Source: JAGREO01 sp020446285 (GTDB taxonomy: Bacteria; Pseudomonadota; Alphaproteobacteria; Geminicoccales; Geminicoccaceae). Taken from it: 64,000 bases of DNA. Where the stretch lies: contig JAWKVP010000008.1 of NCBI GenBank assembly GCA_041398005.1, positions 62,001 to 126,000 of the forward strand, given 5' to 3'. The position numbers were made by a program, and so were the translations under genes. How positions within the stretch are numbered: position 1 is the first letter of the stretch; each line of letters opens with the position of its first letter. This document shows positions 49,696 through 59,061 of this stretch, piece after piece. The notes below the pieces were generated by a model. The model made no database searches. It worked only from the letters and a program-made list of their open reading frames with translations, and was not told the origin of the DNA.

Positions 49696-50585
49696 CGAGC
49701 CCTTCGCTCCTCGCCCGCATGCAGGCCGTGGCGGACAGGACGGAGCGGGAACTCGAACGCCTGCTGCCGGTACCCGCCGGAGCCGAGGCGCGGCTGCACG
49801 AGGCAATGCGTCATGCGGCACTCGGTGGCGGCAAGCGGGTGCGGCCGTTCCTCGTTCACGCCTCGGCGGACCTGTTCGACGAGGAGGGGCTGGCTGCCAC
49901 CGTCACCGGAACGGCGGTCGAGCTCGTTCATGCCTATTCGCTGGTGCATGACGATCTTCCGGCGATGGACGATGCCGAACTGCGTCGCGGCCGCCCGGCC
50001 TGCCACAGGGCGTTCGACGAGGCGACGGCGATCCTCGCCGGCGATGCGCTGCAGGCGCTGGCGTTCGGGATTCTCGCCGACGAGGCCAATGGCATGGCGG
50101 CCGATCTTCGCGCCGGTCTGGTGACCGGCCTGGCCCGTGCCGCCGGTCATGGCGGCATGTGCGGCGGCCAGCAGATCGATCTCGAGGCGGAAGGGTGCCG
50201 TCTCGACCTCGACGCGATCACCCGTCTGCAAGAGCTCAAGACCGGCGCGCTGATCGCCTTCTCGCTCGATGCCGGCTGGATGATCGGGAAGGGGTCGACG
50301 GAGGATCGGCATGCGCTCGCCGGCTATGGCGCCGATCTCGGCCTCGCCTTCCAGATCCGCGACGATCTTCTCGACCTCACCGGCGATCCGGGGCTGGTCG
50401 GCAAGGATCTGCGCCGCGACGGCGAGGCGGAAAAGGCAACGTTTCCGTCGCTCATGGGAACGGACGAGGCGCGCGCGGCCCTCCTCGAATTGCGGGCGCG
50501 CGGATGTGCCCGGCTTGACAGATTTGGCGACCGCAGCATGGTGCTGCGCGAGTTCTTCGATTATGTTATCAATCGTGAGTTGTAA
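49692..50585 (+). CDS. ispA: Farnesyl/geranyl diphosphate synthase
   Basis: A 297-residue short-chain trans-prenyltransferase adding isopentenyl diphosphate to allylic primers. The first aspartate-rich motif is DDLPAMD (87-93), the second is IRDDLLDLTGD, and GGGKRVRPF binds the diphosphate. In xseB-ispA-dxs clusters the product is usually farnesyl diphosphate. The start overlaps the xseB stop. A run of 32 extra codons upstream inside xseB is not used. Confidence 0.94.
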   Translation: MTSPSLLARMQAVADRTERELERLLPVPAGAEARLHEAMRHAALGGGKRVRPFLVHASADLFDEEGLAATVTGTAVELVHAYSLVHDDLPAMDDAELRRGRPACHRAFDEATAILAGDALQALAFGILADEANGMAADLRAGLVTGLARAAGHGGMCGGQQIDLEAEGCRLDLDAITRLQELKTGALIAFSLDAGWMIGKGSTEDRHALAGYGADLGLAFQIRDDLLDLTGDPGLVGKDLRRDGEAEKATFPSLMGTDEARAALLELRARGCARLDRFGDRSMVLREFFDYVINREL

Positions 50586-50611
50586 AAGTTCTGCGCTTGT
50601 GAGCTTTCCCG

Positions 50612-52567
50612 ATGACCGAAACACCGCTTCTCGACCAGATCCGCAATCCATCCGACCTTCGCCGGCTGAGCCCGGAACGCCTGCGTCAGCTCGCCGACGA
50701 ACTGCGCAGGGAGACCATCGACGCCGTATCGGTCACGGGCGGTCATCTCGGTGCGGGGCTCGGTGTCGTCGAGCTTACCGTCGCCCTGCACCATGTGTTC
50801 AACACCCCCTATGACCGCCTGATCTTCGATGTCGGCCACCAGTGCTACCCGCACAAGATCCTGACCGGCCGCCGCGAGCGCATTCGCACATTGCGCCAGC
50901 CGGGCGGGCTTTCCGGGTTCACGCGCCGCAGCGAGAGCGAATACGATCCGTTCGGCGCGGCGCACAGCTCGACCTCGATTTCCGCCGGTCTCGGCATGGC
51001 GGTGGCCTCCGAACTCGATGGCAGCGGGCGCAATGTCATCGCCGTGATCGGCGATGGTGCGATGAGCGCCGGCATGGCCTATGAGGCGATGAACAATGCC
51101 GGGGCGCGGCGCGCGCGGCTGGTGGTCGTTCTCAATGACAACGACATGTCGATCGCACCGCCCGTCGGTGCGATGAGCGCCTATCTCTCGCGGATGGTGT
51201 CATCCCACACCTACAGGAGCTTCCGCCATGTCGGCAAACAGCTCGCGGCCTATTTCCCCAAGCGCCTGAGAGCGGCGGCCGAGCGCGCCGAGGAATATGC
51301 ACGCGGTCTCGCCACCGGCGGTACGCTGTTCGAGGAACTGGGCTTCTACTATATCGGTCCGCTGGACGGCCATAATCTCGACCATCTGCTGCCGGTCCTG
51401 CAGAATGTCCGCGACGCGGACGATACGGGGCCGGTGCTGATCCATGTCGTGACGCAGAAGGGCAAGGGCTATCCGCCCGCCGAGGCAGCCGCCGACAAGT
51501 ATCACGGGGTAGCCCGTTTCGATGTCGCCACGGGCATGCAGCACAAGGGCAAGAGCAATGCGCCGAGCTATACGGGCGTGTTCGCCGAGGCGCTCATCCG
51601 CGAGGCGGAGGCGGACGCGAAGATCGTCGCCATTACCGCCGCCATGGACAGCGGGACGGGGCTGGACAAGGTTGCAGCCGTCTTTCCGAAACGGGTCTTC
51701 GATGTCGGGATCGCCGAACAGCATGCGGTGACATTCGCTGCCGGCATGGCGAGCGAGGGCTACAAGCCCTTCTGTGCCATCTATTCGACCTTCCTGCAGC
51801 GCGGCTTCGATCAGGTGGTGCACGATGTGGCACTTCAGGGTCTGCCGGTACGTTTCGCCATCGACCGTGCCGGGCTGGTGGGCGCCGACGGGCAGACCCA
51901 TGCCGGCGCTTTCGATATCGCCTATCTCGCCTGCCTGCCCGACATGGTCGTCATGGCGGCCGCGGATGAAGCCGAACTCGTGCACATGGTGGCGACCGCT
52001 GCGGCTCATGATGACGGGCCCATCGCGTTCCGCTATCCGCGCGGCGAGGGCGTCGGCATCGAGATGCCCGAGCGCGGTGTGCCGCTCGAGATCGGCAAGG
52101 GGCGGATCATTCGCCGGGGCCAGCGGGTGGCGCTTCTCTCCTTCGGCGCGCGCCTGCAGGAATGCCTTGCCGCCGCCGACGAGCTGCTGGCGCGCGGCAT
52201 CTCGACCACGGTCGCCGATGCGCGTTTCGCCAAGCCCCTCGATCGCGAGATGATCCGCGAACTGGCGATGCGCCACGAACTCCTTCTCACCATCGAGGAG
52301 GGATCCATTGGCGGTTTCGGATCGCAGGTTCAGCAGTTCCTTCTCGATGAGGGCCTGCTCGACGGCGGTCATGCCCGCCTGCGTTCGCTGATCCTTCCCG
52401 ACATCTTCCAGGAGCATGGCACGCCGGGCGGGCAATATGCGGAGGCGGGGCTGGATGCACGGTCCATCGTCGCCCGCACGACCGAATTGCTGGACATGTT
52501 CGCTTCACATCCGCGTCAGCGAACGGGTGCTGCAGAGACAGCGATGACCGATCGGACTGCAACCTGA
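50612..52567 (+). CDS. dxs: 1-deoxy-D-xylulose-5-phosphate synthase
   Basis: A 651-residue thiamine-diphosphate enzyme joining pyruvate and glyceraldehyde 3-phosphate in the first step of the methylerythritol phosphate pathway. The N-terminal half contains VTGGHLGAGLGVVELT (H45) and the ThDP-magnesium motif GDGAMSAGMAYEAMNNAG (about 147-164). Later come GIAEQHAVTFAAGMA with the catalytic glutamate and PVRFAIDRAGLVGADGQTHA. It follows ispA by 26 bp. Confidence 0.97.
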   Translation: MTETPLLDQIRNPSDLRRLSPERLRQLADELRRETIDAVSVTGGHLGAGLGVVELTVALHHVFNTPYDRLIFDVGHQCYPHKILTGRRERIRTLRQPGGLSGFTRRSESEYDPFGAAHSSTSISAGLGMAVASELDGSGRNVIAVIGDGAMSAGMAYEAMNNAGARRARLVVVLNDNDMSIAPPVGAMSAYLSRMVSSHTYRSFRHVGKQLAAYFPKRLRAAAERAEEYARGLATGGTLFEELGFYYIGPLDGHNLDHLLPVLQNVRDADDTGPVLIHVVTQKGKGYPPAEAAADKYHGVARFDVATGMQHKGKSNAPSYTGVFAEALIREAEADAKIVAITAAMDSGTGLDKVAAVFPKRVFDVGIAEQHAVTFAAGMASEGYKPFCAIYSTFLQRGFDQVVHDVALQGLPVRFAIDRAGLVGADGQTHAGAFDIAYLACLPDMVVMAAADEAELVHMVATAAAHDDGPIAFRYPRGEGVGIEMPERGVPLEIGKGRIIRRGQRVALLSFGARLQECLAAADELLARGISTTVADARFAKPLDREMIRELAMRHELLLTIEEGSIGGFGSQVQQFLLDEGLLDGGHARLRSLILPDIFQEHGTPGGQYAEAGLDARSIVARTTELLDMFASHPRQRTGAAETAMTDRTAT

Positions 52568-52738
52568 ACATACGCAGACGATACGTTGGAGACGGGATGC
52601 ACCCCGCCACCCGGTGACACCCGGTCCGGCGGCCTTGCCGCGGTGGCCGGATGAGCGGTTCCCGTTGCCCGCCGTTCATGTTTTCTTTGTTATTTACAGC
52701 TATTATTCGTTGATCTTGTTCGGCTGGGAAGCGGTTGG

Positions 52739-52981
52739 ATGGCGAGGAAATATACGAGGCGGAGCCTGTTCTGTCCGGGCGGAAGTCAGGAAGGGAGCAC
52801 AACGATCGAGTACGGTCTGCTCGCCGCGCTGCTTTCCGTCGCGCTGCTCGGTCTTCTTCAGGCGATCGGCGGCGATGTGGCGCGACCGTTCCGTACCATC
52901 CGCAGGGCGATCAGAACGCGCCCCGGCAACAGCGGTGGCAATGGCGGTGGCAACGGCAATGGCGGCGGTAACGTGCTCTAG
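52739..52981 (+). CDS. Flp/Fap-type IVb pilin
   Basis: An 80-residue prepilin. The class III signal is SQEGSTTIEYGLLAALLSVA: cleavage after Gly19 would leave Glu at +5 and Tyr at +6, the Flp hallmark, followed by a 20-residue hydrophobic helix to about residue 43. After the helix come a basic segment and an unusual Gly/Asn tail (GNSGGNGGGNGNGGGN). No tad/cpa assembly genes are near, so it is an orphan pilin. An AT-rich stretch upstream (52681-52715) probably holds its promoter. The TAG stop is the start of an extragenic palindrome. Confidence 0.85.
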   Translation: MARKYTRRSLFCPGGSQEGSTTIEYGLLAALLSVALLGLLQAIGGDVARPFRTIRRAIRTRPGNSGGNGGGNGNGGGNVL

Positions 52982-53034
52982 AGCATCAAGCCAGACGGAT
53001 CATACTGATCTGATTGGATAAATTGATGCAAAAC
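52977..53034. repeat. Rhizobial-type extragenic palindrome, copy 2
   Basis: A second copy of the element at 40421. It begins TCTAGAGCATC and ends AATTGATGCAAAAC. The central stem is imperfect here (CCAGACGGATC with GATCTGATTGG). It supplies the pilin stop codon and lies 13 bp from the stop of the opposite-strand kinase gene, so it separates two convergent transcripts. Confidence 0.8.
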
Positions 53035-53046
53035 ACGTTGTTGCGG

Positions 53047-54525
53047 TCAGCTGTTTTGCGACGGCGTTGGCCTTGTCGATCTGGTCCGTGACACGGCGTC
53101 ATGCCAGCCGGTCCGCAATGACTGGCGCGCCGATGCCTCCATGGCCGGATCGAACCGTGTGCCCGATCGGGACCAGTCCGTGTCGATGCCGAGTGCGGCA
53201 AAGGCCATTGCCGCCGCGCCGAGGGCGCCCACTTCCTCCACATCCGAGCGCTGCACGGTACGGCCGAGCAGGTCGGCCTGCAGTTGCATCAGGAAGCTGT
53301 TGGCCGTCGCACCACCGTCGGCACTGAGTGTTTCGAGCGGTTCGCCGATGACGGTTTCCATGGCCTCGAATACATCCGCGATCTGCATGGCGATGGCTTC
53401 GAATGTGGCGCGGGCGACATGGGCTTGTGTCGTGGCATGGGTCATGCCGGAGATCGTGCCGGTGGCCCGTTCGTCCCAGTGTGGCGCGCCGAGACCCGAA
53501 AGCGCGGGGACGAAGCAGACGCCACCGGACGATTCGACCGTCCGTGCGAGATCCGAAAGCGCGCGCCCGTCGGCGATCCCCAGAAGCGAGGCGATGAAGT
53601 CCGCTGCCTGCGCGGAGACGAAGATATTGCCTTCCAGTGCATGGGCCGTGCCGTTGCGGTCGGTCCAGGCGATGGTGCCCGAGACCCCGTGCGAGGCGGC
53701 GCAACGGCCGGGTGTGAGTGTCATCAGCGAGGAACCGGTCCCGTAGGTTGCCTTGACCACGCCGGGTGTGCGGACGCCATGTCCGTAGAGTGCTGCGTGA
53801 CTGTCGCCCATCATGGCATGGATCGGTATGCCCGCCGGAAGGGAGGTGACATGCGCCACCGTCTCGCCGAAGCGGCTGTCCGAGGGCAGGGGGGCGGGCA
53901 GACAGGATATGGGTGCACCGAAGAGCGCGCCGAGTTCAGCACTCCAGCCGAGCGTCGCGGTGTCGAAGAGCTGGGTGCGCGAGGCGTTCGAATGGTCGGT
54001 GGCAAAGCTCGCACCGCCGCTCAGGTTCCACAGGAGCCACGAATCGACCGTGCCCATCCTCAACCGCCCGGCATCCAGAAGTGCGCGCGCCTGCGGCCGG
54101 TTGTCGATGATCCATGCCAGTTTCGGTGCCGGGAACATGGGATTGATCGCAAGTCCGGTCGCCGCCTCGACCCTCTTGTCATGTCCGGCGGCGGAGAGCC
54201 GCGCACAGGCATCGGCGGTGCGGGTACATTGCCAGAGGATCGCGGGGCCCACCGGTTTCCCCGTCTCGCTGTCCCAGGCGATGACGGTCTCGCGCTGGTT
54301 GGAGATCGCAAGCGCGTCGATTCCCTCCCCGCCGGCATCGGCAGCGACCGCGTCGATGACCTGCCGGGTTGAGTCCCAGATCGCCTCCGCCGACTGTTCG
54401 GCCCAGCCGGGTTGCGGATAGCTGGACCGGGAAGGTGCCGAGGCGCGGGCCAGGACCGAGCCGTCCGCACCGATCAGAAGTGCCTTGGTGTTGGTCGTAC
54501 CCTGGTCGATGGCGAGAACACGCAT
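53047..54525 (-). CDS. FGGY-family ketose kinase (glycerol-kinase-like sequence)
   Basis: A 492-residue FGGY kinase. The phosphate loop is AIDQGTTNTKALLI (about 5-18), the ATP-binding segment is ATYGTGSSLM, and the C-terminal adenosine motif is SADGGATANSFLMQ. The N-terminus looks like glycerol kinase, and automatic tools may name it GlpK. The context (isomerase, split transketolase, ribose-type transporter, DeoR regulator) argues for a ketopentose or related substrate such as apulose. It starts three bases after the transketolase C gene and is the last gene of the minus arm. Confidence 0.85.
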   Translation of the reverse strand: MRVLAIDQGTTNTKALLIGADGSVLARASAPSRSSYPQPGWAEQSAEAIWDSTRQVIDAVAADAGGEGIDALAISNQRETVIAWDSETGKPVGPAILWQCTRTADACARLSAAGHDKRVEAATGLAINPMFPAPKLAWIIDNRPQARALLDAGRLRMGTVDSWLLWNLSGGASFATDHSNASRTQLFDTATLGWSAELGALFGAPISCLPAPLPSDSRFGETVAHVTSLPAGIPIHAMMGDSHAALYGHGVRTPGVVKATYGTGSSLMTLTPGRCAASHGVSGTIAWTDRNGTAHALEGNIFVSAQAADFIASLLGIADGRALSDLARTVESSGGVCFVPALSGLGAPHWDERATGTISGMTHATTQAHVARATFEAIAMQIADVFEAMETVIGEPLETLSADGGATANSFLMQLQADLLGRTVQRSDVEEVGALGAAAMAFAALGIDTDWSRSGTRFDPAMEASARQSLRTGWHDAVSRTRSTRPTPSQNS

Positions 54526-54528
54526 TTC

Positions 54529-55488
54529 CTACTGCCCTTTCCTGTTCGCCGCACGGCGCGCGCCCGCGGCAATGCCCGCGGGGCTCAGGCCATTCTCGCG
54601 GAAGAGATGGTCGACGGAACCGGTTGGAAGGAAGCCCGGAAAACCGATGCGCTCGACCGGAACGGGACAGGTCGCGGCCGTGAGTTCCGCCACGGCTCCG
54701 CCGAGCCCGCCACGGACATGCGCTTCCTCGACCGTGACCAGCGCGCCGGTCTCGAGGGCCGCTGCCTGAACGGCCTCCGCGTCGAGCGGATTGAGCGTGT
54801 GCATGTCGAGCACCCGCGCGGCAAGGCCCTCCCGGGCGAGCATGTCGGAGGCTGCGGCGGCCATGTGAACCGTGGTGCCGGTTGCGATGATCGTGACATC
54901 CCTGCCCGGGCGCACCGATCGTGCCCGGCCCGGCACGAAGGCATCCGCGAGGTCCAGTTCGGGGACCGGCATCCGGCTGAGGCGCAGATAGACCGGGCCT
55001 TCATGGGCGGCAGCCCAGCGGACGGCTTCGGCGGTCTCGAACGGATCGGCGGGTGCGATCACCGTGATCTGGCCGAGCGGCCGCAGCCAGGCGAAATCCT
55101 CGATGGAGTGATGGGTCGCCCCGAGCTGCCCGTAGGCGACGCCCGAGGACTGGCCGACCAGCTTCACATTGTAGCCGGAATAGGCGATATCGGCCTTGAC
55201 CTGTTCGAGCGCCCGCCCGGTGAGAAACGGGGAAGCGGCGGATACGAAGGGAATGAGGCCGGCATTGGCGAGGCCCGCGCCAACCCCCACCATGGTCTGT
55301 TCGGCGATGCCGACATTCACGATCCGGTCGGGAAACGCTTTCTGGAAGCCGCCGAGATTGGAGGAGCCGACGCTGTCATTGACCACGGCGACGATGCGGT
55401 CGTCCTCCGCCGCGAGCGCCTCGATCGTGGCGGCCCAGGCCTTGCGGCAGTCGAAAAGGGCGGCGGCGTGCGTGGCGGGTGCGCTCAT
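54529..55488 (-). CDS. Transketolase, C-terminal subunit
   Basis: A 319-residue protein with the pyrimidine-binding and C-terminal domains of transketolase. The catalytic glutamate is in VNVGIAEQTMVGVGAGLA, and YGQLGATHHSIEDFAWLRPL and EAHVRGGLGGAVAEL are typical of the split form. It works with the N-terminal half encoded just upstream, with which it overlaps in ATGA. Split transketolases of this kind occur in sugar-specific operons, for example apulose-4-phosphate transketolase AptAB, and differ from the single-chain housekeeping enzyme. Confidence 0.93.
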   Translation of the reverse strand: MSAPATHAAALFDCRKAWAATIEALAAEDDRIVAVVNDSVGSSNLGGFQKAFPDRIVNVGIAEQTMVGVGAGLANAGLIPFVSAASPFLTGRALEQVKADIAYSGYNVKLVGQSSGVAYGQLGATHHSIEDFAWLRPLGQITVIAPADPFETAEAVRWAAAHEGPVYLRLSRMPVPELDLADAFVPGRARSVRPGRDVTIIATGTTVHMAAAASDMLAREGLAARVLDMHTLNPLDAEAVQAAALETGALVTVEEAHVRGGLGGAVAELTAATCPVPVERIGFPGFLPTGSVDHLFRENGLSPAGIAAGARRAANRKGQ

Positions 55489-56321
55489 CGGGCAAGCTCC
55501 TCGATGGCCTGTTCGTATTCCGCTTCGTTCGGTACGCCATGGTGCCACTTCACGCGGTTTTCCATGAAGCTGACACCCTTGCCCTTGATGGTGTTGGCGA
55601 TGACGCAAAGCGGTCTTTCGCGACTGCCCACAGGTGCGCCCAGAACCTCCAAGAGCTGGCCGTGATCGTGGCCGTCGACCTCGACGACCTCCCAGCCGAA
55701 GGCGCGGTACTTGGCATCGAGCGGGTCCAGGCCTGCGGTCTCCTCGGTGCCGGCACCCTGCTGCAGCCGGTTGCGGTCGATGATGAGGGTCAGATTGCCG
55801 ACCTTGCGGTGGGCGGCCGTCATCGCCGCCTCCCAGTTCGATCCTTCCTGCTGTTCGCCGTCGCCGGTGAGCACGAAGGTTCGGTAGTCCCGTTTCGCGA
55901 TCCGGCCGCCGATGGCGATGCCGAGCGCTATGGGAAAGCCGTGTCCGAGCGGGCCGGTATTGGCCTCGACGCCGGGCAGATAGTTCCGGTTCGGATGGCC
56001 GTTCAGCATGGATCCGTCGTCCATGTAGGTGTCGAGCCGGTCCTCGGGCCAGTAGCCCGCCCGTGCCAGGGCCGTGTAGAGAACGCCCGTCGCATGCCCC
56101 TTCGACATCACGAAGCGGTCGCGGTCGGGCCAGTCCGGGCGCTTCGGATCGAAGTTCAGGACACCGAAAAAGAGCGTGGCGACGATATCGGTGGCGGAAA
56201 GGTCGCCGCCGATATGGCCGAGCCCCCTTGCGAAGACCATCTGCATCGCGCGGCGGCGCATCCATGAGGCGTTGTCGCGGATCCGTGCGAGCCGGTCATC
56301 CTTGTCGTGCATCTGCGTCAT
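55485..56321 (-). CDS. Transketolase, N-terminal subunit
   Basis: A 278-residue thiamine-diphosphate-binding half. The magnesium-diphosphate motif is GDGEQQEGSNWEAAMTAAH, and GHIGGDLSATDIVATLFFG and MSKGHATGVLYTALA are conserved transketolase segments. The ATG at 56321 has GAGG five bases upstream and lies seven bases after the isomerase stop; another ATG is three codons later. The two halves together would transfer a ketol group from a phosphorylated ketose. Confidence 0.93.
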   Translation of the reverse strand: MTQMHDKDDRLARIRDNASWMRRRAMQMVFARGLGHIGGDLSATDIVATLFFGVLNFDPKRPDWPDRDRFVMSKGHATGVLYTALARAGYWPEDRLDTYMDDGSMLNGHPNRNYLPGVEANTGPLGHGFPIALGIAIGGRIAKRDYRTFVLTGDGEQQEGSNWEAAMTAAHRKVGNLTLIIDRNRLQQGAGTEETAGLDPLDAKYRAFGWEVVEVDGHDHGQLLEVLGAPVGSRERPLCVIANTIKGKGVSFMENRVKWHHGVPNEAEYEQAIEELAR

Positions 56322-56328
56322 GACGTCC

Positions 56329-57795
56329 TCAGGAACGGGTGGGAACGGACAGTTGTGGCTCGGGCGTGCCGCCATGATGGTAGAGCGGCCAGCGGAGATA
56401 CTGCGTCACCGCCTCGTTCAGCGCCGCCGCATGGTGGCCGCGCACCATCGCGACATGGTGTTCGAAGCCGTTCCGGGTGACGAACCGCATGAGCCGGCGC
56501 AGGCCCGCGACCTTCGTGACGGCGATCCCGCCATCCATGCCGAACGGATCATCGGTGAATTCACCCTCGCCGAGATAGGCCTTGAGCGTGCCGTTGCGAT
56601 CGTCCGAGGAGAGCCGGAAAAAGGTCATGTCGCCCGGCTGCACCTTGCCCTTGACGGCGCCGAAACACTTCTCGCGACCGATGGTCTCGCCCAGAACGTC
56701 GAGTTCGGAGATCTCCGGTGTCTCGCCGAGGAAGCTCTTGGGGTAATTGCCGCAATGGGTGCAGACGCAGAGATCCTCGCGGTCGGCATAATTGTTGTTC
56801 CAGTCGAGGATCGCCGCCGGGGCGCCCGAAGCGAGTGTGAGGGCGTACATCGAGATGGCACCCATGACATCCACCTCGCAGGCCGACGGCATGAGATTCT
56901 CGCCCATCATCGACATGGTCAGGCAGGTCGCACAGCCCCAATTGTCCTGAAGACTCCGCCAGCACTGGATCGCCGAGGCATCGCACTCGTTCTCCTCGAT
57001 CCAGCGATTCACGGCGAGCGTCCATTTCGCCTGTTTCATCACCTGAGCCGGCCTTATGTGGGCGGGGATCCTGCCATAGGCGTGGATCCGGGCGAGTGCC
57101 GCCTTCAGGTCGGCATCATCGTCACCGATGGCTTCGGCAGCGCCCATCATCTCCGAGAGATCCACCGTGACGACGGTGATGCCGCTGGCCTGCAGCAGCT
57201 TTTCCGAAAAGCGCATGGTCTGGAACGGGCCGGTGCGCGCGCCGATGGCGCCGATCCGCGCGCTCCGCAACCCACGCGTGATTCGGCAGACCCGTGCGAA
57301 ACGGTCGAGATCGGCGGCGAAGGCACCGGACGCGATATCCATGGTATGGCCCGACGTCTCGCTGAACGGCACGCCGTACTGCCAGAAATTGTTGGCGACC
57401 GAGATCTTGCCGCAGAAGGCATCGCGGCGGTTGTGGACGTCGACCTTGTCGAGTTCGTCGTTCGACGCCTGAAGCAGGATCGGCACATCCAGCCTCGCCC
57501 GGTTCACCAGTTCGGCAATCGCGATCTCGTCGCCGAAATTCGGCAGGCAGATCACCAGTCCGTCGATGCGATCGCGGTTTTTCGCGAAATGTTCGGCGTA
57601 GAGCTTCGCATCCGCAATGGATTGCACCGCGCCATTGTCCGTCGCCTCGAACGGCAGGGTGACGGCGTCGATGCCGAGCCGTTCGAATTGCGCCAGCACT
57701 TCGTCCCGCGCCTGCCTGCAGGGTGCGGGGCTGAAGAAGGCGCGGCTCGCGATCACCACGCCAAGCGACATCCGACGGTTCACTGTCCTGATCAT
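56329..57795 (-). CDS. L-fucose/L-arabinose-isomerase-fold protein
   Basis: A 488-residue protein resembling the C-terminal half and overall fold of L-fucose and L-arabinose isomerases. Likely metal-binding residues are in ACEVDVMGAI (Glu), AILDWNNNY (Asp) and VRGHHAAALN (His). A CVCTHCGNYP segment adds three cysteines. It would convert an aldose to a ketose, the first step of the locus. GGGAGG lies six bases before the ATG. It heads the minus-strand operon. The precise sugar is unknown; D-apiose, fucose-like or other pentoses are possible. Confidence 0.82.
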   Translation of the reverse strand: MIRTVNRRMSLGVVIASRAFFSPAPCRQARDEVLAQFERLGIDAVTLPFEATDNGAVQSIADAKLYAEHFAKNRDRIDGLVICLPNFGDEIAIAELVNRARLDVPILLQASNDELDKVDVHNRRDAFCGKISVANNFWQYGVPFSETSGHTMDIASGAFAADLDRFARVCRITRGLRSARIGAIGARTGPFQTMRFSEKLLQASGITVVTVDLSEMMGAAEAIGDDDADLKAALARIHAYGRIPAHIRPAQVMKQAKWTLAVNRWIEENECDASAIQCWRSLQDNWGCATCLTMSMMGENLMPSACEVDVMGAISMYALTLASGAPAAILDWNNNYADREDLCVCTHCGNYPKSFLGETPEISELDVLGETIGREKCFGAVKGKVQPGDMTFFRLSSDDRNGTLKAYLGEGEFTDDPFGMDGGIAVTKVAGLRRLMRFVTRNGFEHHVAMVRGHHAAALNEAVTQYLRWPLYHHGGTPEPQLSVPTRS

Positions 57796-57858
57796 CCTGT
57801 CCTCCCGGGCGAGACGCGCTGCGTGGGCGGGTCTTCGCTTACTTTCGAATTTTATTGA

Positions 57859-57887
57859 TTGATAGCGAATATGGAGGTTTGTGGCAA
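57859..57887 (-). promoter_or_regulatory. Promoter of the isomerase operon in the divergent region
   Basis: Reading the minus strand, TTGCCA (57887-57882) and TATCAA (57864-57859) are separated by 17 bases, a good vegetative promoter 64 bp upstream of the isomerase start. TTCGCT (57834-57839) and AGCGAA (57864-57869) form an inverted pair across the -10, a possible site for the DeoR protein encoded at 62414. The rest of 57796-58108 is AT-rich and contains no gene. Confidence 0.55.
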
Positions 57888-58024
57888 GTCCTATCGATTC
57901 TCATGCAGAAGAAGAGCGGCATGTCCGCACTGTATATCGAGTTTTTTCATGCTTTCCCGATGGTTGACTCTTGCGACGGACAGGCGGAACTTCAAAAAAA
58001 CAAAAAAGATCGAAAACAAAAACA

Positions 58025-58030
58025 TTGACA
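58025..58030 (+). promoter_or_regulatory. Candidate -35 of the transporter operon
   Basis: TTGACA lies 78 bp upstream of the binding-protein start, directly after an A-rich stretch (CAAAAAAGATCGAAAACAAA). The corresponding -10 is poor. TCGAAAAC-like words here resemble DeoR-family operator halves. Confidence 0.4.
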
Positions 58031-58108
58031 ATCGCGATGATCGGTAGAGGATCGACGTCGAGGGAAGTGCGCCGCCATGGCGCGCGAAAATGATGGGAGG
58101 AATATCGA

Positions 58109-59044
58109 ATGAAACTCAACCGCCGTCTTCTCATGGCCGCCGCTGCCGTGTCCTTCGTCGGCTTCTCCGCTGCGGCTGCCAGTGCCGATACCATCGCGAT
58201 CATCACGCCGAGCCACGACAATCCGTTCTTCAAGGCGGAGTCCGACGGTGCCGCGGCGAAGGCCGAAGAGCTCGGTTATGAAACGATGGTCCTGGTGCAT
58301 GACGATGACGCCAACAAGCAGTCCGAACTGTTCGACAGCGCCATCGCCGCCGGCGTCGTGGCGATCGTTCTGGACAATGCGGGTGCCGATGCGTCGGTCT
58401 CTGCCGTGCAGAAGGCGAAGGATGCGGGCATTCCGTCCTTTTTGATCGACCGTGAGATCACCGAGACCGGCGTTGCGGTCTCGCAGATCGTGTCCAACAA
58501 CTATCAGGGCGCGCAGCTCGGTGCCGAGGAATTCGTCGCGCTGATGGGCGAGGAGGGCCAGTATGCCGAGCTGGTCGGCAAGGAGTCCGATACCAATGCG
58601 GGCATCCGCAGTCAGGGCTATCATGACGTGATCGACCAGTATCCCGATCTCGAGATGGTCGCCCGCCAGACCGCGAACTGGTCGCAGACCGAAGCCTATT
58701 CGGTGATGGAATCGATGCTTCAGGCCAATCCCGGCATCAAGGGTGTGATTTCCGGCAACGATACCATGGCCATGGGCGCCTGGGCCGCGCTCGAGGCGGC
58801 GGGCCGCACCGATGTCATCGTCGTCGGTTTCGACGGCTCGAACGATGTTCGTGACTCGATCCTCGCCGGCGGCATCAAGGCGACCGTGCTGCAGCCCGCC
58901 TACGCGCAGGCGCAGATGGCGGTCGAACAGGCCGATCACTACCTGAAGAACGGATCGACCGGCCTCGACGAGAAGCAGCTCATGGATTGCGAGCTGATCA
59001 ACATGGACAATGCCGGCAATCTCGAGACCTTCGCGCTGAAGTAG
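58109..59044 (+). CDS. Ribose-type ABC transporter substrate-binding protein
   Basis: A 311-residue periplasmic binding protein of the RbsB (CUT2) family. The signal peptide ends ...AAAASA before DTIAIITPSHDNPFF (cleavage near residue 26). Conserved features include DREITETGVAVSQIVSNN and the hinge VISGNDTMAMGAWAALE, then VVGFDGSNDVRDSI. It is the first gene of the plus arm and delivers a pentose-like sugar to the RbsA/RbsC-like proteins encoded downstream. GGGAGG lies eleven bases before the ATG. A short stem-loop follows the gene. Confidence 0.94.
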   Translation: MKLNRRLLMAAAAVSFVGFSAAAASADTIAIITPSHDNPFFKAESDGAAAKAEELGYETMVLVHDDDANKQSELFDSAIAAGVVAIVLDNAGADASVSAVQKAKDAGIPSFLIDREITETGVAVSQIVSNNYQGAQLGAEEFVALMGEEGQYAELVGKESDTNAGIRSQGYHDVIDQYPDLEMVARQTANWSQTEAYSVMESMLQANPGIKGVISGNDTMAMGAWAALEAAGRTDVIVVGFDGSNDVRDSILAGGIKATVLQPAYAQAQMAVEQADHYLKNGSTGLDEKQLMDCELINMDNAGNLETFALK

Positions 59045-59061
59045 GGCGACCGGCCTTCGAC

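Noticed and set aside
53047..54525. Glycerol kinase (glpK)
   Set aside because: The N-terminus is glycerol-kinase-like, but the operon contains an isomerase and split transketolase and no glycerol uptake or glpD gene, so a ketose kinase is more likely.
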